From positions 29,428 to 93,427 of the forward strand of contig NZ_CADIKM010000020.1 of the NCBI RefSeq assembly GCF_902859895.1: 64,000 nt of DNA, in the 5' to 3' direction. A program made the translations under genes and the position numbers. The DNA is from Pararobbsia alpina. Lineage in GTDB: Bacteria; Pseudomonadota; Gammaproteobacteria; Burkholderiales; Burkholderiaceae. Shown here piece by piece: positions 45,793 to 57,200 of this stretch. Position 1 is the stretch's first letter, and every line of letters starts with the position of its first letter. The notes below the pieces were generated by a model, which ran no database searches, was not told where the DNA came from, and saw only the letters and a program-made list of their open reading frames with translations.

Positions 45793-48700
45793 ATGTGGAT
45801 CGTAAAAGTCGCGTTACGCCGGCCCTATACGTTTATTGTGCTGGCGCTGCTGTTGATGATCATCGGGCCATTGATGATCCTGCGCATGCCGACGGATATC
45901 TTTCCGAACATCGACATCCCGGTGTTGAGCATCGTCTGGAGCTATAACGGCCTGACATCGGAAGACATGGCGTACAGAATCGTCGCCCCGTATGAACGCG
46001 CGCTCACCTCCGACGTCGACAACATCGAACACATTGAGTCGCAATCGCTTAACGGCGTGGCCGTCATCAAGGTCTTCTTTCATCCGGGAGCGGACATCAC
46101 GCGCGCGCAGACGCAAGCGTCCACAAGCGCTCAAACCATGCTCAAGGTGTTGCCGCCAGGCACGTTGCCGCCAACGGTGCTGACCTATCAGGCGTCCACC
46201 GTCCCGATCATGGAGCTCGCGTTGTCGAGCGGGACGCTGCCCGAGCAGACCCTCTATGACCTGGGCAACAACTTCATCCGGACCCAGCTGGCCACCGTAC
46301 AGGGTGCCGCGGTGCCGATTCCGTACGGCGGCAAGGTGCGTGAGGTGATGGTCGACATCAATCCGCAGGCGTTGCAAGCGACGGGCCTGACGCCGACAGA
46401 CGTTGTAGAGGCGGTGAACGCGCAGAATCTGATCTTGCCGGGCGGCACGGCGAAGATCAGTACGTTCGAATACAACGTCAACGTGAACGGCGCCGCGAAA
46501 TCGATTGCCGAATTGAACGATCTCCCCGTCAAGACCAACAACGTCGGCACCGTAATCTACGTTCACGACGTGGCGAACGTGCGTGACGGCTTCATACCGC
46601 AAACCAACATCGTGCGCCACGATGGCAAGCGTGCGGCGCTGCTCGAGATCGAAAAGAGCGGCAACGTATCGACTCTCGACATCGTCAGCAACGTCCAGCA
46701 TATGTTGCCGCTCATTGCGGCGCAGATGCCAAAGGCGCTCGACATCCAGACGGTGACCGACGAGTCCATCTTCGTCAAATCCGCCGTGCAGGGGGTGATC
46801 CGCGAAGGCCTGGTCGCCGCGAGTCTAACCGCTGTGATGATCCTGTTGTTCCTCGGCAGTTGGCGAGCCACGTTGATCATCGCGGTCTCGATCCCATTGG
46901 CGATGATCTCGTCGCTGATCGTGCTATCCATCCTGGGCCAGACGATCAATATCATGACGCTGGGCGGTCTGGCGCTCGCAGTCGGGATACTGGTCGACGA
47001 CGCGACTGTCGCGATCGAGAACATGACGCACCATCTGGAACAGGGCCAGCCATTGCTGCAGGCGATTCTTGAAGGCTCCGGTGAAATTGCGATACCGACG
47101 CTCGTTTCGACCTTGTCGATCTGTATCGTGTTCGTCCCGATGCTGCTGCTTCCGGGGGTTGCGCACTATCTGTTCACCCCGCTGGCCGAAGCAGTGGTGT
47201 TCGCGATGCTCGCGTCCTACCTGCTGTCCCGAACGCTGGTGCCCACGCTGGCGATGTATCTGTTCCGCGGCGCGCAACCCGCAACTGAAGAAGGGATTCA
47301 ATACGAACGGAGGCTCAGCGGCTTCGCGAAATTCCAGAAGGGTTTCGAGGTCAAGTTCGAGGCAATGCGCAACCGCTATCAGGGCGTGCTTGCACGCTCG
47401 CTGAGTCGGCCCCGCGCGTTCGTGGCGGGCTTCGTGGTCGTCTGCCTCAGTTCGCTCGTGTTCGTTCCCTTCCTGGGCCAGGACTTCTTCCCGCAAATCG
47501 ACTCCGGCCAGATCAGGCTGCACATGCGTGCCAAGACCGGCACGCGCATCGAGCAGACGGCGCGGCTGGCCGACACGATTGAAACCAGCATCCGCGCGAC
47601 CATTCCGGCCAGCGAACTGACAACCATCGTCGACAACATCGGCTTGCCGACCAGCGGCATCAACTTGTCGTACAGCAGCTCAGCGCCGATCGGTACGTCG
47701 GATGCGGATATTCTCATCACGCTCGGCACGAGACACCGCCCGACGGCAGAGTACGTTAAGGAACTGCGCGAGAAATTGACTGCGCAGTTTCCAAGCGTGA
47801 CGTTTTCGTTTCTGCCGGCCGACATGGTGAGTCAGATCCTTAACTTCGGCGTTCCGGCGCCGATCGATATTCAAGTCATCGGCAACGACGTGAATCAAAA
47901 CCGCGCTTTCGCCGACCAATTGCAGGCCAAGTTGCGCGGCGTCCAGGGGCTCGTCGATCTGCGCGTCCAGCAGCCTGCTGACCAGCCGGCGATCAATATC
48001 GACGTCGATCGCACCAAGGCGCTGCAAGCGGGCCTGCAACAGGTGGATGTCGCCCGGAGCCTCTTGATCGCGCTGTCCGGCAGTTCGCAGACCGCGCCGA
48101 ATTTCTGGCTTAACCCGCAAAACGGCGTCAGCTACCCGGTGATGACGGCAGTGCCGCAACATGACATCCACTCACTACAGACGCTGGCCAATCTGCCGCT
48201 GAAGATGAGCATCGCGGCGGGCACAGGCGGGCCGGATTCGACCGCCGGCCAGAACTCCACCATTCTCGGCTCGCTCGGCACCTTCACGCGGGCATCTCAG
48301 CAAGCGGTCGTTTCGCACTACAACGTGCGGCCCGTCATCGATATCTTCGGTTCCGTACAGGGCCGGGACCTCGGTGGCGTCGCCTCCGAAGTGAACCAGA
48401 TCGTCGCCGCGGCGAAGGCGAATCTGCCGCATGGCGCCCAGGTGGTGGTCCGCGGCCAGGTTCAGACCATGCAGACGTCGTTCTCGGCGCTCGCCGCCGG
48501 TATCGCGTTTGCCGTGCTGCTGGTGTACCTGCTGATGGTCGTCAATTTCCAGTCGTGGGTCGATCCGGCCATCATCATCGCCGGCCTGCCCGGCGCCATG
48601 ACCGGGATCCTCTGGATATTGTTCGTCACGCAGACCACCCTCAGCGTGCCGGCATTGACGGGCGCCATGATGTCCATCGGCGTCGCCACCGCGAACAGTA

Positions 48701-49023
48701 TACTCGTGGTGAGCTTTGCGCGCGATAGGCTGGCCGCCGGTGTGGCACCGTTGCAAGCCGCTCTCGCCGCCGGCGTCGGCCGCTTCCGCCCGGTCATGAT
48801 GACCGCGCTGGCGATGACCATCGGCATGGTGCCAATGGCGATCGGGGCCGGTGACGGCGGTGAACAGAATGCGCCGCTGGGTCGCGCCGTGATTGGTGGC
48901 CTGATGGTCGCAACGTTGACCACCCTGGTCTTCGTCCCTGTGTTGTTCTCGCTGGTTCATGCCTGGTTGGCCAAACACCGTCCGCCTTCCGTCATGAAGC
49001 TCGATACCGACGTCCCGCTTTAA
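45793..49023 (+). CDS. RND-family efflux transporter permease
   Basis: A 1076-residue inner-membrane pump of the AcrB/MdtB type. The N-terminal helix (PYTFIVLALLLMIIGPL), the large periplasmic domain, and the TM4 proton-relay aspartates in GILVDDATVAIEN are evident. The two halves are similar, as in all RND pumps. It exports drugs or toxic compounds by proton antiport; substrates cannot be deduced. It is followed by its adaptor (15-base gap) and outer-membrane channel on the same strand, so the full tripartite system is encoded. Confidence 0.95.
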   Translation: MWIVKVALRRPYTFIVLALLLMIIGPLMILRMPTDIFPNIDIPVLSIVWSYNGLTSEDMAYRIVAPYERALTSDVDNIEHIESQSLNGVAVIKVFFHPGADITRAQTQASTSAQTMLKVLPPGTLPPTVLTYQASTVPIMELALSSGTLPEQTLYDLGNNFIRTQLATVQGAAVPIPYGGKVREVMVDINPQALQATGLTPTDVVEAVNAQNLILPGGTAKISTFEYNVNVNGAAKSIAELNDLPVKTNNVGTVIYVHDVANVRDGFIPQTNIVRHDGKRAALLEIEKSGNVSTLDIVSNVQHMLPLIAAQMPKALDIQTVTDESIFVKSAVQGVIREGLVAASLTAVMILLFLGSWRATLIIAVSIPLAMISSLIVLSILGQTINIMTLGGLALAVGILVDDATVAIENMTHHLEQGQPLLQAILEGSGEIAIPTLVSTLSICIVFVPMLLLPGVAHYLFTPLAEAVVFAMLASYLLSRTLVPTLAMYLFRGAQPATEEGIQYERRLSGFAKFQKGFEVKFEAMRNRYQGVLARSLSRPRAFVAGFVVVCLSSLVFVPFLGQDFFPQIDSGQIRLHMRAKTGTRIEQTARLADTIETSIRATIPASELTTIVDNIGLPTSGINLSYSSSAPIGTSDADILITLGTRHRPTAEYVKELREKLTAQFPSVTFSFLPADMVSQILNFGVPAPIDIQVIGNDVNQNRAFADQLQAKLRGVQGLVDLRVQQPADQPAINIDVDRTKALQAGLQQVDVARSLLIALSGSSQTAPNFWLNPQNGVSYPVMTAVPQHDIHSLQTLANLPLKMSIAAGTGGPDSTAGQNSTILGSLGTFTRASQQAVVSHYNVRPVIDIFGSVQGRDLGGVASEVNQIVAAAKANLPHGAQVVVRGQVQTMQTSFSALAAGIAFAVLLVYLLMVVNFQSWVDPAIIIAGLPGAMTGILWILFVTQTTLSVPALTGAMMSIGVATANSILVVSFARDRLAAGVAPLQAALAAGVGRFRPVMMTALAMTIGMVPMAIGAGDGGEQNAPLGRAVIGGLMVATLTTLVFVPVLFSLVHAWLAKHRPPSVMKLDTDVPL

Positions 49024-49038
49024 GCGGAGTTAAACAAA

Positions 49039-50241
49039 ATGTCCGATCCCCGCAATGACTCCATGCCCGAAGCAACAGCGGCGCGAGGCAATCGGAAGGG
49101 GCGCCGCCGCATCGCCTTGACGGTCGTCGCGGTGGTGGTTCTCGCGATGGTCGTTGGCATCTGGCCACGTCTGCGCGCGCGCACGGCTCTGCAAGCCCAG
49201 ACTGCCGCACTCGCGGTGCCGACTGTGCAAGTCACGAAGCCGGAGCCGGCCCCCCCAACCACGGAACTGATCCTGCCCGCCGACATTCAGGCCGCGCAAC
49301 AGACGCCGATCTATGCGCGCACCAACGGTTACCTGAAAAGCTGGTATGTGGACATCGGCGCGCGGGTGAAGTCTGGCCAGCTATTGGCCACGATCGACGC
49401 ACCCGAGGTCGACGACCAGTTGAAACAGGCGAGAGCGGATGTGATGCAGGCGCGGGCAAACGCCCGGATTGCCCACGTCACGGCGCAACGTTGGCAGCAG
49501 CTGTTGCAGATGAATTCTGTCTCGCACCAGGAAACCGACATGAAGGTCGCCGACGACGAAGCCAGGCAGGCGTCTCTGGCATCGATGGAATCAAATGTCG
49601 CGCGGCTTTCCCACATGCAATCGTATGAAAAGGTCTATGCGCCATTCGACGGCGTCATCACGGCCCGCAACGTCGATGTCGGTGCACTGATCGAGGCCGG
49701 GAGCGCGGGCGGCCCCAGCAGGGAGCTGTTCGACATCGCCAGGACCAACCTGCTGCGTGTCTATGTCGACGTGCCGCAGAGCTATTCGGATGTAACCGTC
49801 AATGGCACGCCGGCCCAACTGGCACTCCCGCAGTTTCCCGGCCGGACCTTTTCAGGCGCGGTAGTCCGCAACACCGGCGCGATCAATGCGACGACGCGCA
49901 CCCTGCGAATCGAAGTCGACATTCCGAACGCGGGCGGTACGGTATTGCCGGGCTCCTACGGTCAGGTCCACCTGACGCTGCCCACCCCGCACCCGGGCTT
50001 TTCGCTGCCGGCGAACGCGCTCCTGTATCGCCCGGAAGGCGTCCAGGTGGCGACAGTCGACCCGCAGGGGAAGGTCGCCCTGAAAACCATCGGGCCGGGC
50101 CGCGACTTCGGTTCGCGCATCGAGGTGCTCACGGGGTTGGCGGCCAACGACGCAGTCATCCTGAACCCGGCTGATTCCATCGTGGGCGGCGAGTCGGTAC
50201 GGGTGCAGGGCACGTCAACGGGTAGCGGGGCCCATCCATGA
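49039..50241 (+). CDS. RND efflux periplasmic adaptor subunit
   Basis: A 400-residue membrane-fusion protein with one N-terminal membrane helix (IALTVVAVVVLAMVVGIW). It has the lipoyl half-motif (PIYARTNGYLKSWYVDIGARVKSGQ), a helical hairpin (QLKQARADVMQARANARIAH), and beta-barrel and membrane-proximal domains. It bridges the permease upstream and the channel protein downstream. Confidence 0.95.
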   Translation: MSDPRNDSMPEATAARGNRKGRRRIALTVVAVVVLAMVVGIWPRLRARTALQAQTAALAVPTVQVTKPEPAPPTTELILPADIQAAQQTPIYARTNGYLKSWYVDIGARVKSGQLLATIDAPEVDDQLKQARADVMQARANARIAHVTAQRWQQLLQMNSVSHQETDMKVADDEARQASLASMESNVARLSHMQSYEKVYAPFDGVITARNVDVGALIEAGSAGGPSRELFDIARTNLLRVYVDVPQSYSDVTVNGTPAQLALPQFPGRTFSGAVVRNTGAINATTRTLRIEVDIPNAGGTVLPGSYGQVHLTLPTPHPGFSLPANALLYRPEGVQVATVDPQGKVALKTIGPGRDFGSRIEVLTGLAANDAVILNPADSIVGGESVRVQGTSTGSGAHP

Positions 50242-50266
50242 CCCGCTCTGTAAGTGGGAGACTGCA

Positions 50267-51772
50267 ATGAAAGCGCTTGCGATCGACGAGCCTGCCCATA
50301 TCGCCGTGCGACCGGCGACAGCCAGGACAACTACCACGCCGTGTCGTCACATGCTGCGTGCCGGCGCCATCGCGGGTGCGTTGCTGCTGGGCGGATGCGC
50401 GGTCGGGCCGGACTACGTCCGGCCGACCGTGACGGTACCGAGCACTTACAAGGAAGCCCCTCCCGTTGCGCCGGGATGGACCAGCGCCCGGCCTGCCGAC
50501 GACGTGTCGCGAGGCCCCTGGTGGCATGTGTACGGCGACGCGCAGCTAAACGCACTGGAAGACAAGGTCAACGTCTCGAGCCAGAGCATCCAGAAATCCA
50601 TCGCGATGCTCAAAGTGGCTCGGGCGATTGTGGACTCCGCGCGTGCCGGTTATTTCCCGACCGTCGGCGCCAGCGTGAATGCGGCCCGCACGCGCTATTC
50701 CGAGAACGTCGTCTACCATGCGACTTCCGGAAAGGTCATCCCCGATTACGCGATGACGTTAAGCGCGACGTGGGAGCCGGACCTGTGGGGCAATATCAGC
50801 CGCACGGTGGAGGCCGCCCAGGCGAACGCGCAGGCGAGCGCGGCCGATCTTGAAACCGTGCGGCTTGGCATGCATGCAGACGTCGCGCTGAACTACTTCA
50901 ACTTGCGCGGTCTCGACGCTTCGAAGAAGCTGCTCGACCAGACCATCGTCGCGTATCAGCAGGCGCTCGAGCTGACCCAGAACCGCTTCAATATCGGCAT
51001 CGCGTCGCAGTCCGATGTGGCGCAGGCCCAGACCCAACTGGCGAATGCGCAAGCCCAGGAAATTGATCTTGACGTGTTGCGCGCGCAATACGAACATGCG
51101 ATCGCCACCCTTATCGGGGAGCCGGCGTCCACGTTTTTTTTACCCCCCGCGGATGCCAGCTTCGCGCCGCCGATCATTCCCGCAGGCGTGCCGTCCGATT
51201 TGCTGCAGCGCCGGCCTGACATCGCAGCCGCAGAGCGCCGCACGGCGGCGGCCAATGCGCAAGTCGGCGTCGCGCAGGCGGCGTACTTCCCGCAGCTGCT
51301 GTTGTCTGCGACGGGCGGGCTCGAAAGCTCGGCGCTCGGCAACTTGCTGACGGCGCCCTCGCGCATGTGGTCGGTCGGCCCGGCGCTGCTCGGTACGTTG
51401 TTCGACGCCGGTGCGCGCGGCGCCACGACGGCCAGCGCCAAGGCGGAGTTCGAGGGCAGCGTCGCGGATTACAGGCAGACCGTGCTGACCGCGTTCCAGG
51501 AGGTCGAGGACAACCTCGCCTCGCTGCGCATCCTTCAGCAGGAGGCGGCGAAGCAGCATGAGGCGGTGGTGGCGTCCGAGCAGGCACTGCAGTTGATGAT
51601 GAACCAGTACAAGGTTGGCAGCGTCGGCTACCTGGACGTCGTCGTGACGCAAAGCATGGCGCTTATGAACGAACGCATGGCCGTGGACCTCGATCGCCGC
51701 CAGATGACCGCCAGCGTAATGCTCGTCAAGGCCCTTGGCGGAAAGTGGCGAAGCAGCACCGAGGCCGAGTGA
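50267..51772 (+). CDS. NodT/OprM-type outer membrane efflux lipoprotein
   Basis: A 501-residue TolC-like channel. The lipobox LLGGC (Cys about 44) indicates an outer-membrane lipoprotein, followed by the family start AVGPDYVRPTV. Two outer membrane efflux protein repeats follow (QNRFNIGIASQSDVAQAQTQ, MMNQYKVGSVGYLDVV). GGGAG six bases before the ATG supports 50267. It completes the tripartite pump in the less common order permease-adaptor-channel. Confidence 0.95.
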   Translation: MKALAIDEPAHIAVRPATARTTTTPCRHMLRAGAIAGALLLGGCAVGPDYVRPTVTVPSTYKEAPPVAPGWTSARPADDVSRGPWWHVYGDAQLNALEDKVNVSSQSIQKSIAMLKVARAIVDSARAGYFPTVGASVNAARTRYSENVVYHATSGKVIPDYAMTLSATWEPDLWGNISRTVEAAQANAQASAADLETVRLGMHADVALNYFNLRGLDASKKLLDQTIVAYQQALELTQNRFNIGIASQSDVAQAQTQLANAQAQEIDLDVLRAQYEHAIATLIGEPASTFFLPPADASFAPPIIPAGVPSDLLQRRPDIAAAERRTAAANAQVGVAQAAYFPQLLLSATGGLESSALGNLLTAPSRMWSVGPALLGTLFDAGARGATTASAKAEFEGSVADYRQTVLTAFQEVEDNLASLRILQQEAAKQHEAVVASEQALQLMMNQYKVGSVGYLDVVVTQSMALMNERMAVDLDRRQMTASVMLVKALGGKWRSSTEAE

Positions 51773-51795
51773 TTCGCTCGCGTGACGAGGATGTC

Positions 51796-51833
51796 GGCGC
51801 CAATTACCCGAACGTCGGGTATCTGTTGGCGCC
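51796..51833 (+). other. Hairpin after the RND operon
   Basis: GGCGCCAA (51796-51803) and TTGGCGCC (51826-51833) pair perfectly around an inner pair ACCCGA/TCGGGT. There is no T-run, but position 24 bases after the stop fits a transcription end or mRNA-stabilising structure. Confidence 0.6.
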
Positions 51834-52709
51834 ACGTCTTCTTTCTGGGACGCGGCGGCTTTCAACAGGTACGACGCACAAGCGCGCGACAAGCAGTATT
51901 CGCCGCGCAAGACCAACCGGCTCGCGCGGACCAGGGGGTTTGCCAATCCATCCAGGCATGGTGACCGCGACTCTGGCTCCACGCCCAATTTGGGCGCGAC
52001 ATCGGCGACGGAAACGCCTTCTGGGCATCACTCCCTCGCCGGAGTCGAAAAGCGGACACTCGTGCACGGGCGATAACGATGAGGCGCGACCGTCCTCTCT
52101 GGCCGAACCTGCCGAGCGATTCGAAGAAGTGACTGACCGTTGTACTCTGATGCCGTTGAAAAAGTCGTTGACTGTCCTTCTCACGAGGTTTTCAGGGGTC
52201 GTCTTACCCTTAACCCATGTTCGCGAGCGGTTTGTAGGCCGATCTGAGAGGTCGATTTTTTCGCCAGCAGGTTGGAAACGCCGCGCAGCGACTTTTTCAA
52301 CAGCATCCTCGCAAAGCGGCCGGTTCGATCTCGTCTGGTTCACCGTCCGTTGAGGGTCGGGAGTACGCACTGCCGACTGGCCGCTTCCGGGCCGCTCAAT
52401 TCCAGTGACCGCTTCCGAGCGATGAGTGTGGGGAGCGGACTGACGCAGCCCGACCCACTTCTGCCGGTCGACCTCGTGACGGCTCAACGGCAGCTTCCGC
52501 AAGGTGCAGCGTCATTCATCCCTTCGAGTCGGCCGGCAAGTGATCGGTCGTTGGGCATTCGCGCTGGATTGCGTCCTACGCTCGACGGGTGGCCGCTTCC
52601 GCGTGAAGTCGATGCCCGGAGTTGGCCCGGCATGGCCGTTCCCTCTGGGTCCCGTTTGCCGGTTTCGATAGCTCGCGGGATGTAAGAACGAGCTAGGCGA
52701 ACGGCACGA
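51834..52709. other. Gene-free decayed stretch
   Basis: I see no intact gene in these 876 bases. It contains the inverted-repeat element at 52149-52307 and short repeated words such as TGGCCGCTTCC (52378 and 52590 areas). It looks like eroded accessory DNA. Confidence 0.5.
52149..52307. mobile_element. MITE-like 159-bp element with 22-bp inverted ends
   Basis: The left end (52149-52170) and right end (52286-52307) are inverted repeats matching at 20 of 22 positions, with a perfect 13-base core GTTGAAAAAGTCG. The interior does not encode a transposase. Size and symmetry suggest a non-autonomous transposable element or the paired ends of an internally deleted insertion sequence. No clear target duplication is visible. 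Confidence 0.6.
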
Positions 52710-53620
52710 TCAATATACCGCAGGCATGCCGAATGGACGATGTTTGAAGCGTCGATGCACCCAGTAATACTGTGCGGGGAACTTCATTATCTGCGCCTCA
52801 AGAAACGCATTCATGCAACGCGCATCATTCGTGTCGCTTCCTGATGGGAAATCGCTGAGCGGCGCGAAAATGGTCAACCGATACCCTTTGAAATCCGGCA
52901 GTACTTCCGTAAGAACGGCACAACGCGCGCGTGCCCCAATCTCGCAAGTCGCAAAACAGAAGTCAGCGTGCACGCAGGGACGCCAAAAAAAGGCACAAAA
53001 ACAGAGTTGTCGATGCCATGGTCCATGTCCGCAGCAAGCATGACCGGTTTGCCCTCGTGAAGGAATCTCACGATCTTCCTGGCGCTTGTCGAACGTTCGA
53101 TCATCTCCGCACCGAATCGGCCGCGTTGCCGTCTGGCTAGGTCGCAAAGACGCGTATTCGACATGTGCGTGTACAGGGCAGCGACAGGCAATTGCAGCGA
53201 GTAACGCATGCACCCGATCTCGATGCCCACGAAATGAAATCCCAAAAAGATAGTAGGCGGAGGATTCTTGTCTTGGAGATCAAGCGCGCTTTCGATCTGG
53301 ACGAGATTTCTTATCGTTTGCGCGCTACCAAACCATTGAATGCCTCGTTCGAGATAGCTGCGGATGACATGCCGGAAGTGTTCCCTCGCAAGCTCATCGT
53401 ACTCACCTCGGGTCTTTCCCGGGAAGCAGAGGCGCAGGTTGACAAGGACTATATGTTTGCGGCGGCTGGGAAGCGCATACAGGACCGCGCCAAGCGCGCT
53501 GCCAAGCCTCGCGACCAATTGGTACGGAAGTATTGAGAGAGAGCGCAGCAAAGCTACGATGAGCAGATGACTGACTTGTTGTCCCAAGACTTGCTCCTGT
53601 GTGGTCGTCGGCTTTGCCAT
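52710..53620 (-). pseudogene. LpxL/HtrB-family acyltransferase, frameshifted
   Basis: The N-terminal frame (53620 to about 52915) contains SLSILPYQLVARLGSALGAV, the acyltransferase motif FLGFHFVGIEIG (His-x4-Glu) and KPVMLAADMDHG. The rest of the protein (EVLPDFKGYRLTIFAPLSDF, FPAQYYWVHRRFKHRP) is in a different frame that runs to 52710. One missing base near 52910-52920 explains the break. Intact family members add secondary acyl chains to lipid A, or make ornithine or other acyl lipids. The chromosomal lipid A acyltransferase is presumably elsewhere. Confidence 0.85.
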
Positions 53621-54238
53621 GTGGGAACGGTTCCGCTCGCCGACCACAAATGTTCATCGGGTGCGCTGCAAAGGCGACGTGGCTGTCTTGGCGTGCCACA
53701 CTGAAGCTGTGCTGTCGACGAGGCGAAAGTCCAACTCTGGTCCAACTTCTCGGCGCTGTCCACGGGACAGTTGTTGGAAGCGATGAAAATGGGCGCCGGG
53801 ACGCGGTGCAGGGCCGGTGAAATCCGACTTTGAATCTCCGCCTCAGAGAGACCCGAACAACCGCTTCGGCCGACGACGCGCCGGACAGGATCGGCGCGCG
53901 AAGGTCCGCTCGCTGAGTGAAGCCGACGTTCGAATGCCAGCACGAAAGCTCGGGCCAACGGCCGGAGATGGCCGATGGGGTGAGGTCGCCAACGGCCGTT
54001 TATTGGCACTCCAGTTCGCAAACCGAATTCGGCGGAGTGACCGGTTTCGAGCAAGTTATCTGGCCGGAGTGGGTCGACTGCTGCCCGACGCGGAAACATC
54101 AATGGCTGAGAACCCCGTCAGTTCATCGTCGGGCTGATCGCGCGTGCCTGAACTGCGGCGAATCAGAGGGGGCGGTGCACGAACCCGCAGTCGTGCTATC
54201 TTTTAAGCGGCCCGGGGACCTGCCACCCAGGAGGGATC
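53621..54238. other. Gene-free stretch before the cyclase gene
   Basis: About 600 bases of GC-rich DNA with no convincing gene on either strand; the open frames here lack protein-like composition. The final 50 bases hold the cyclase ribosome-binding site AGGAGG (54229-54234) and an AT-rich TATCTTTTAA near 54197 that could be a -10 region. Confidence 0.5.
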
Positions 54239-57200
54239 GTGGACATCGCCGCGTGGCTGCGCAGCCTCGAAATGGAACGATACGAGCCGGTGTTTCGCGA
54301 GAACGCCATTGACGAAGAGGTCCTGTGCAGTCTGACTGCGGACGACCTGAAGGAACTCGGCATCGTTTCAGTCGGTCATCGCCGCAAACTGCTCGATGCA
54401 TTGACTGAGCTGCGCGCGCGAAAGAATTCCGGGCGCGCGGCAGTGGGCCTGAGCTTGGCGAAGGGCGAACGACGGCAGGTTGTGGTGCTCTTCGCCGATC
54501 TATGCGGTTTCACGGACATGAGCCGGGAAGTAGATCCCGAGGAAGTGCTCGCTATGCTCGATCAATACTTTGAGCAGGTCGATCGCACTATCGAGCAGCA
54601 CGGCGGACACGTCGACAAGCATGTCGGTGATTGCGTCATGGCGGTTTTCGGTGCACCTCTTTCACACGGGAACGATGTCGAACGCGCGGTGCGCGCTGCG
54701 CTCGCGATTGGCCACGCGATGCCCGGTCTTTCCCGCACCCTCGCACGCCCACTCTCCGTCCATATCGGCATTGCCGGTGGTCAGGTCGTGGCAAGTGACA
54801 CCGGTAGCGCGACCCACAGGGAGTACACCGTAACCGGCGAGACAGTGAACCTCGCGTCGCGTCTCACCGACGCGGCCGGGCCGGGCGAGATCCTGATCTC
54901 GGAAGCCGTGCGCCGCCCCCTGGCTGACCGCCTCGACTGCACGGAGCGTGGCGCGCTTGCCGTCAAGGGTTTCACGGAGCCGGTTCCGGCCTGGTGTCTT
55001 GCCGGTCTTCGATGCTCGGTTCCGGGCCGACCGATCGTCGGCCGTCGTGACGAGCTGCGCCAGTTTCGGGCCGTGCTCGAATCGTGCCGCGAGACCGGGT
55101 GCGGCCGCATTGTCCATATCCGCGGTGAGGCCGGCATCGGCAAAACTCGCCTTGTCGAGGAATTCCAACGCGAAGCACGAGTGGCGGGATTCGCTTGCCA
55201 CGGCGGCCTCGTGCTCGACTTCGGCTCGAGAGCCAGACGGGACGCAATCCAGTCTCTCGTGTGTGACCTCCTGGCGCTCGACGACGCAAGTAATGGGGAT
55301 GCCGGCACGATTGCCGTTGCGCGCACGATCGCCGAAGGCTTGATCGATGCTGACGACGCGCTCTTCCTCAAGGTCTTGGTCGATGTGCCGCAGACCGTCG
55401 ATGAGCGAGCGGTCTACGAGGCAATGGACAATGAGATGCGCGTGCGCGGCCGACGGAACGTTCTGACCAGGCTTGTGCAACGTGCCAGCGGCCTGCAACC
55501 GCGAGTGCTTGCCGTCGAAGATATTCACTGGTCAGACGGATCGACGCGCCAGGACCTCGCCGGACTCGCCACAATGGTGGCGGGGTGTCCAGCCATACTG
55601 GTGCTGACAGCGCGGACCCAGGGTGATCCGCTTGACCAGCCATGGCGCGCGGCAGCCGGCGCGCCGGACGCAATCTTCGATCTCGGTCCCCTGAGTGTCG
55701 GCGCGGCGCGACTCATGGCCGAATCGTTTCCTGATGCACAGGAGGCTCTGGTGGAGCGCTGCATAGAAAGGGCCGCGGGCAATCCGCTGTTTCTCGAGCA
55801 GCTGTTGCGCAATGCGGAGGAGAATGCGGGAACTGGCGTGCCGGGTTCGGTGCAAAGTCTCGTGCAAGCGCGGTTGGATCGACTTGATCCCATGGACAAA
55901 ACTGTCTTGCAGGCGGCCTCTGTACTCGGCCAGCTCTTTGAGAAGGAGGCGGTTGTTCACCTCCTCGATGGCGCCGATGCAGCGTTGGAGCGCCTTGTCA
56001 TGGGTCTCCTTCTGCGACGCCAGGGCAGCGGATTCATTTTCCATCACGCGCTCATTCGCGACGCCGTCTATGACGGGCTGCTGAAAAGCCGGTGCCGTGA
56101 GTTGCATCGTCGCGCCGCTCAGTGGTATCGCGAGCGTGACCCCGTCCTGCGGGCCGAACATCTCGATCGGGGGGCGGACTCTGCGGCGGCGCTCGCCTAT
56201 TGCGACGCAGCGCGCTCACAAGCGGCTGGGTACCGCTATGAATTCGCGCTCCGGCTTGTCGAACGAGGGCTCGCACTGGCGGCCACGCGTCCCGACCGCG
56301 TCGCGCTCGAGTGCCTTCGTGGCAATATCCTGCATGACGTTGGTGACATGACGTCCTCACTCGGCGCGTTCGAAACTGCCCTCAAGGTCGCCGCCACGGA
56401 CGCGGAGCGTTGCCAGGCATGGATCGGGCGTGCCACTGTGAAGCGAGTCATCGACGATCTCGATGGGGCATGGGCCGATCTCGACCGCGCCGCCGCCGCA
56501 GCCACTGCCCAGGGACTCGTGCGCGAAGAGGGGCGCATCCACTTCCTGCGCGGCAACCTATGTTTTCCGCGCGGCGATAGCGATGGCTGCGTACGTGAAC
56601 ACGGGCGCAGCCTTGCTCTCGCGCGCGAGGCGCACGACCACGAACAGGAGGCGGCCGCGCTGGGCGGGCTCGGAGATGGAGAGTACATGCGCGGCCGGAT
56701 GATCAGCGCGCACGACGCCTTTAGTCGTTGCATCGAAGTGTGCCAACGTCACGGGTTTGGACGAATCGAGGTCGAGGTCGGCCATCGCCGGGCGCTTGCG
56801 ATTGCCCATCATGCCGCGTATCACTGCTTGCACGCTCTCGCGGAGTGGGATCGAGCCCGAGAGCACGTCGACGCGGCATTGCAGCACGCGCGCGAGTTGA
56901 AGGCGAGGCGCTTTGAAGGGGAGGCTCTCGCGTATCGCGCCGAGTTGCATCGGGTCGCCGGGCGCCAGAATGAAGCACTTGATGATATCGGGGCGGCTCT
57001 GGCGATCAGTCGGGAAACGGGCATCGCCTATATGCAGCCGTTTTATCTCGGCGTCCTTGCACGCGCGACCGACGATGAAACTGTCTTCGAAACTGCGCTC
57101 GCAGAAGGCGAAGCACTGCTCGTCGCTGGGGCGGTGAGTCACAATCACTTTCTCTTTCGACGTGACGCGATAGACGCATGCATCGACCGTGGACTGTGGG

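Noticed and set aside
53554..54102. 182-codon minus-strand frame upstream of the LpxL pseudogene
   Set aside because: Composition is unlike a folded protein and no family is visible.
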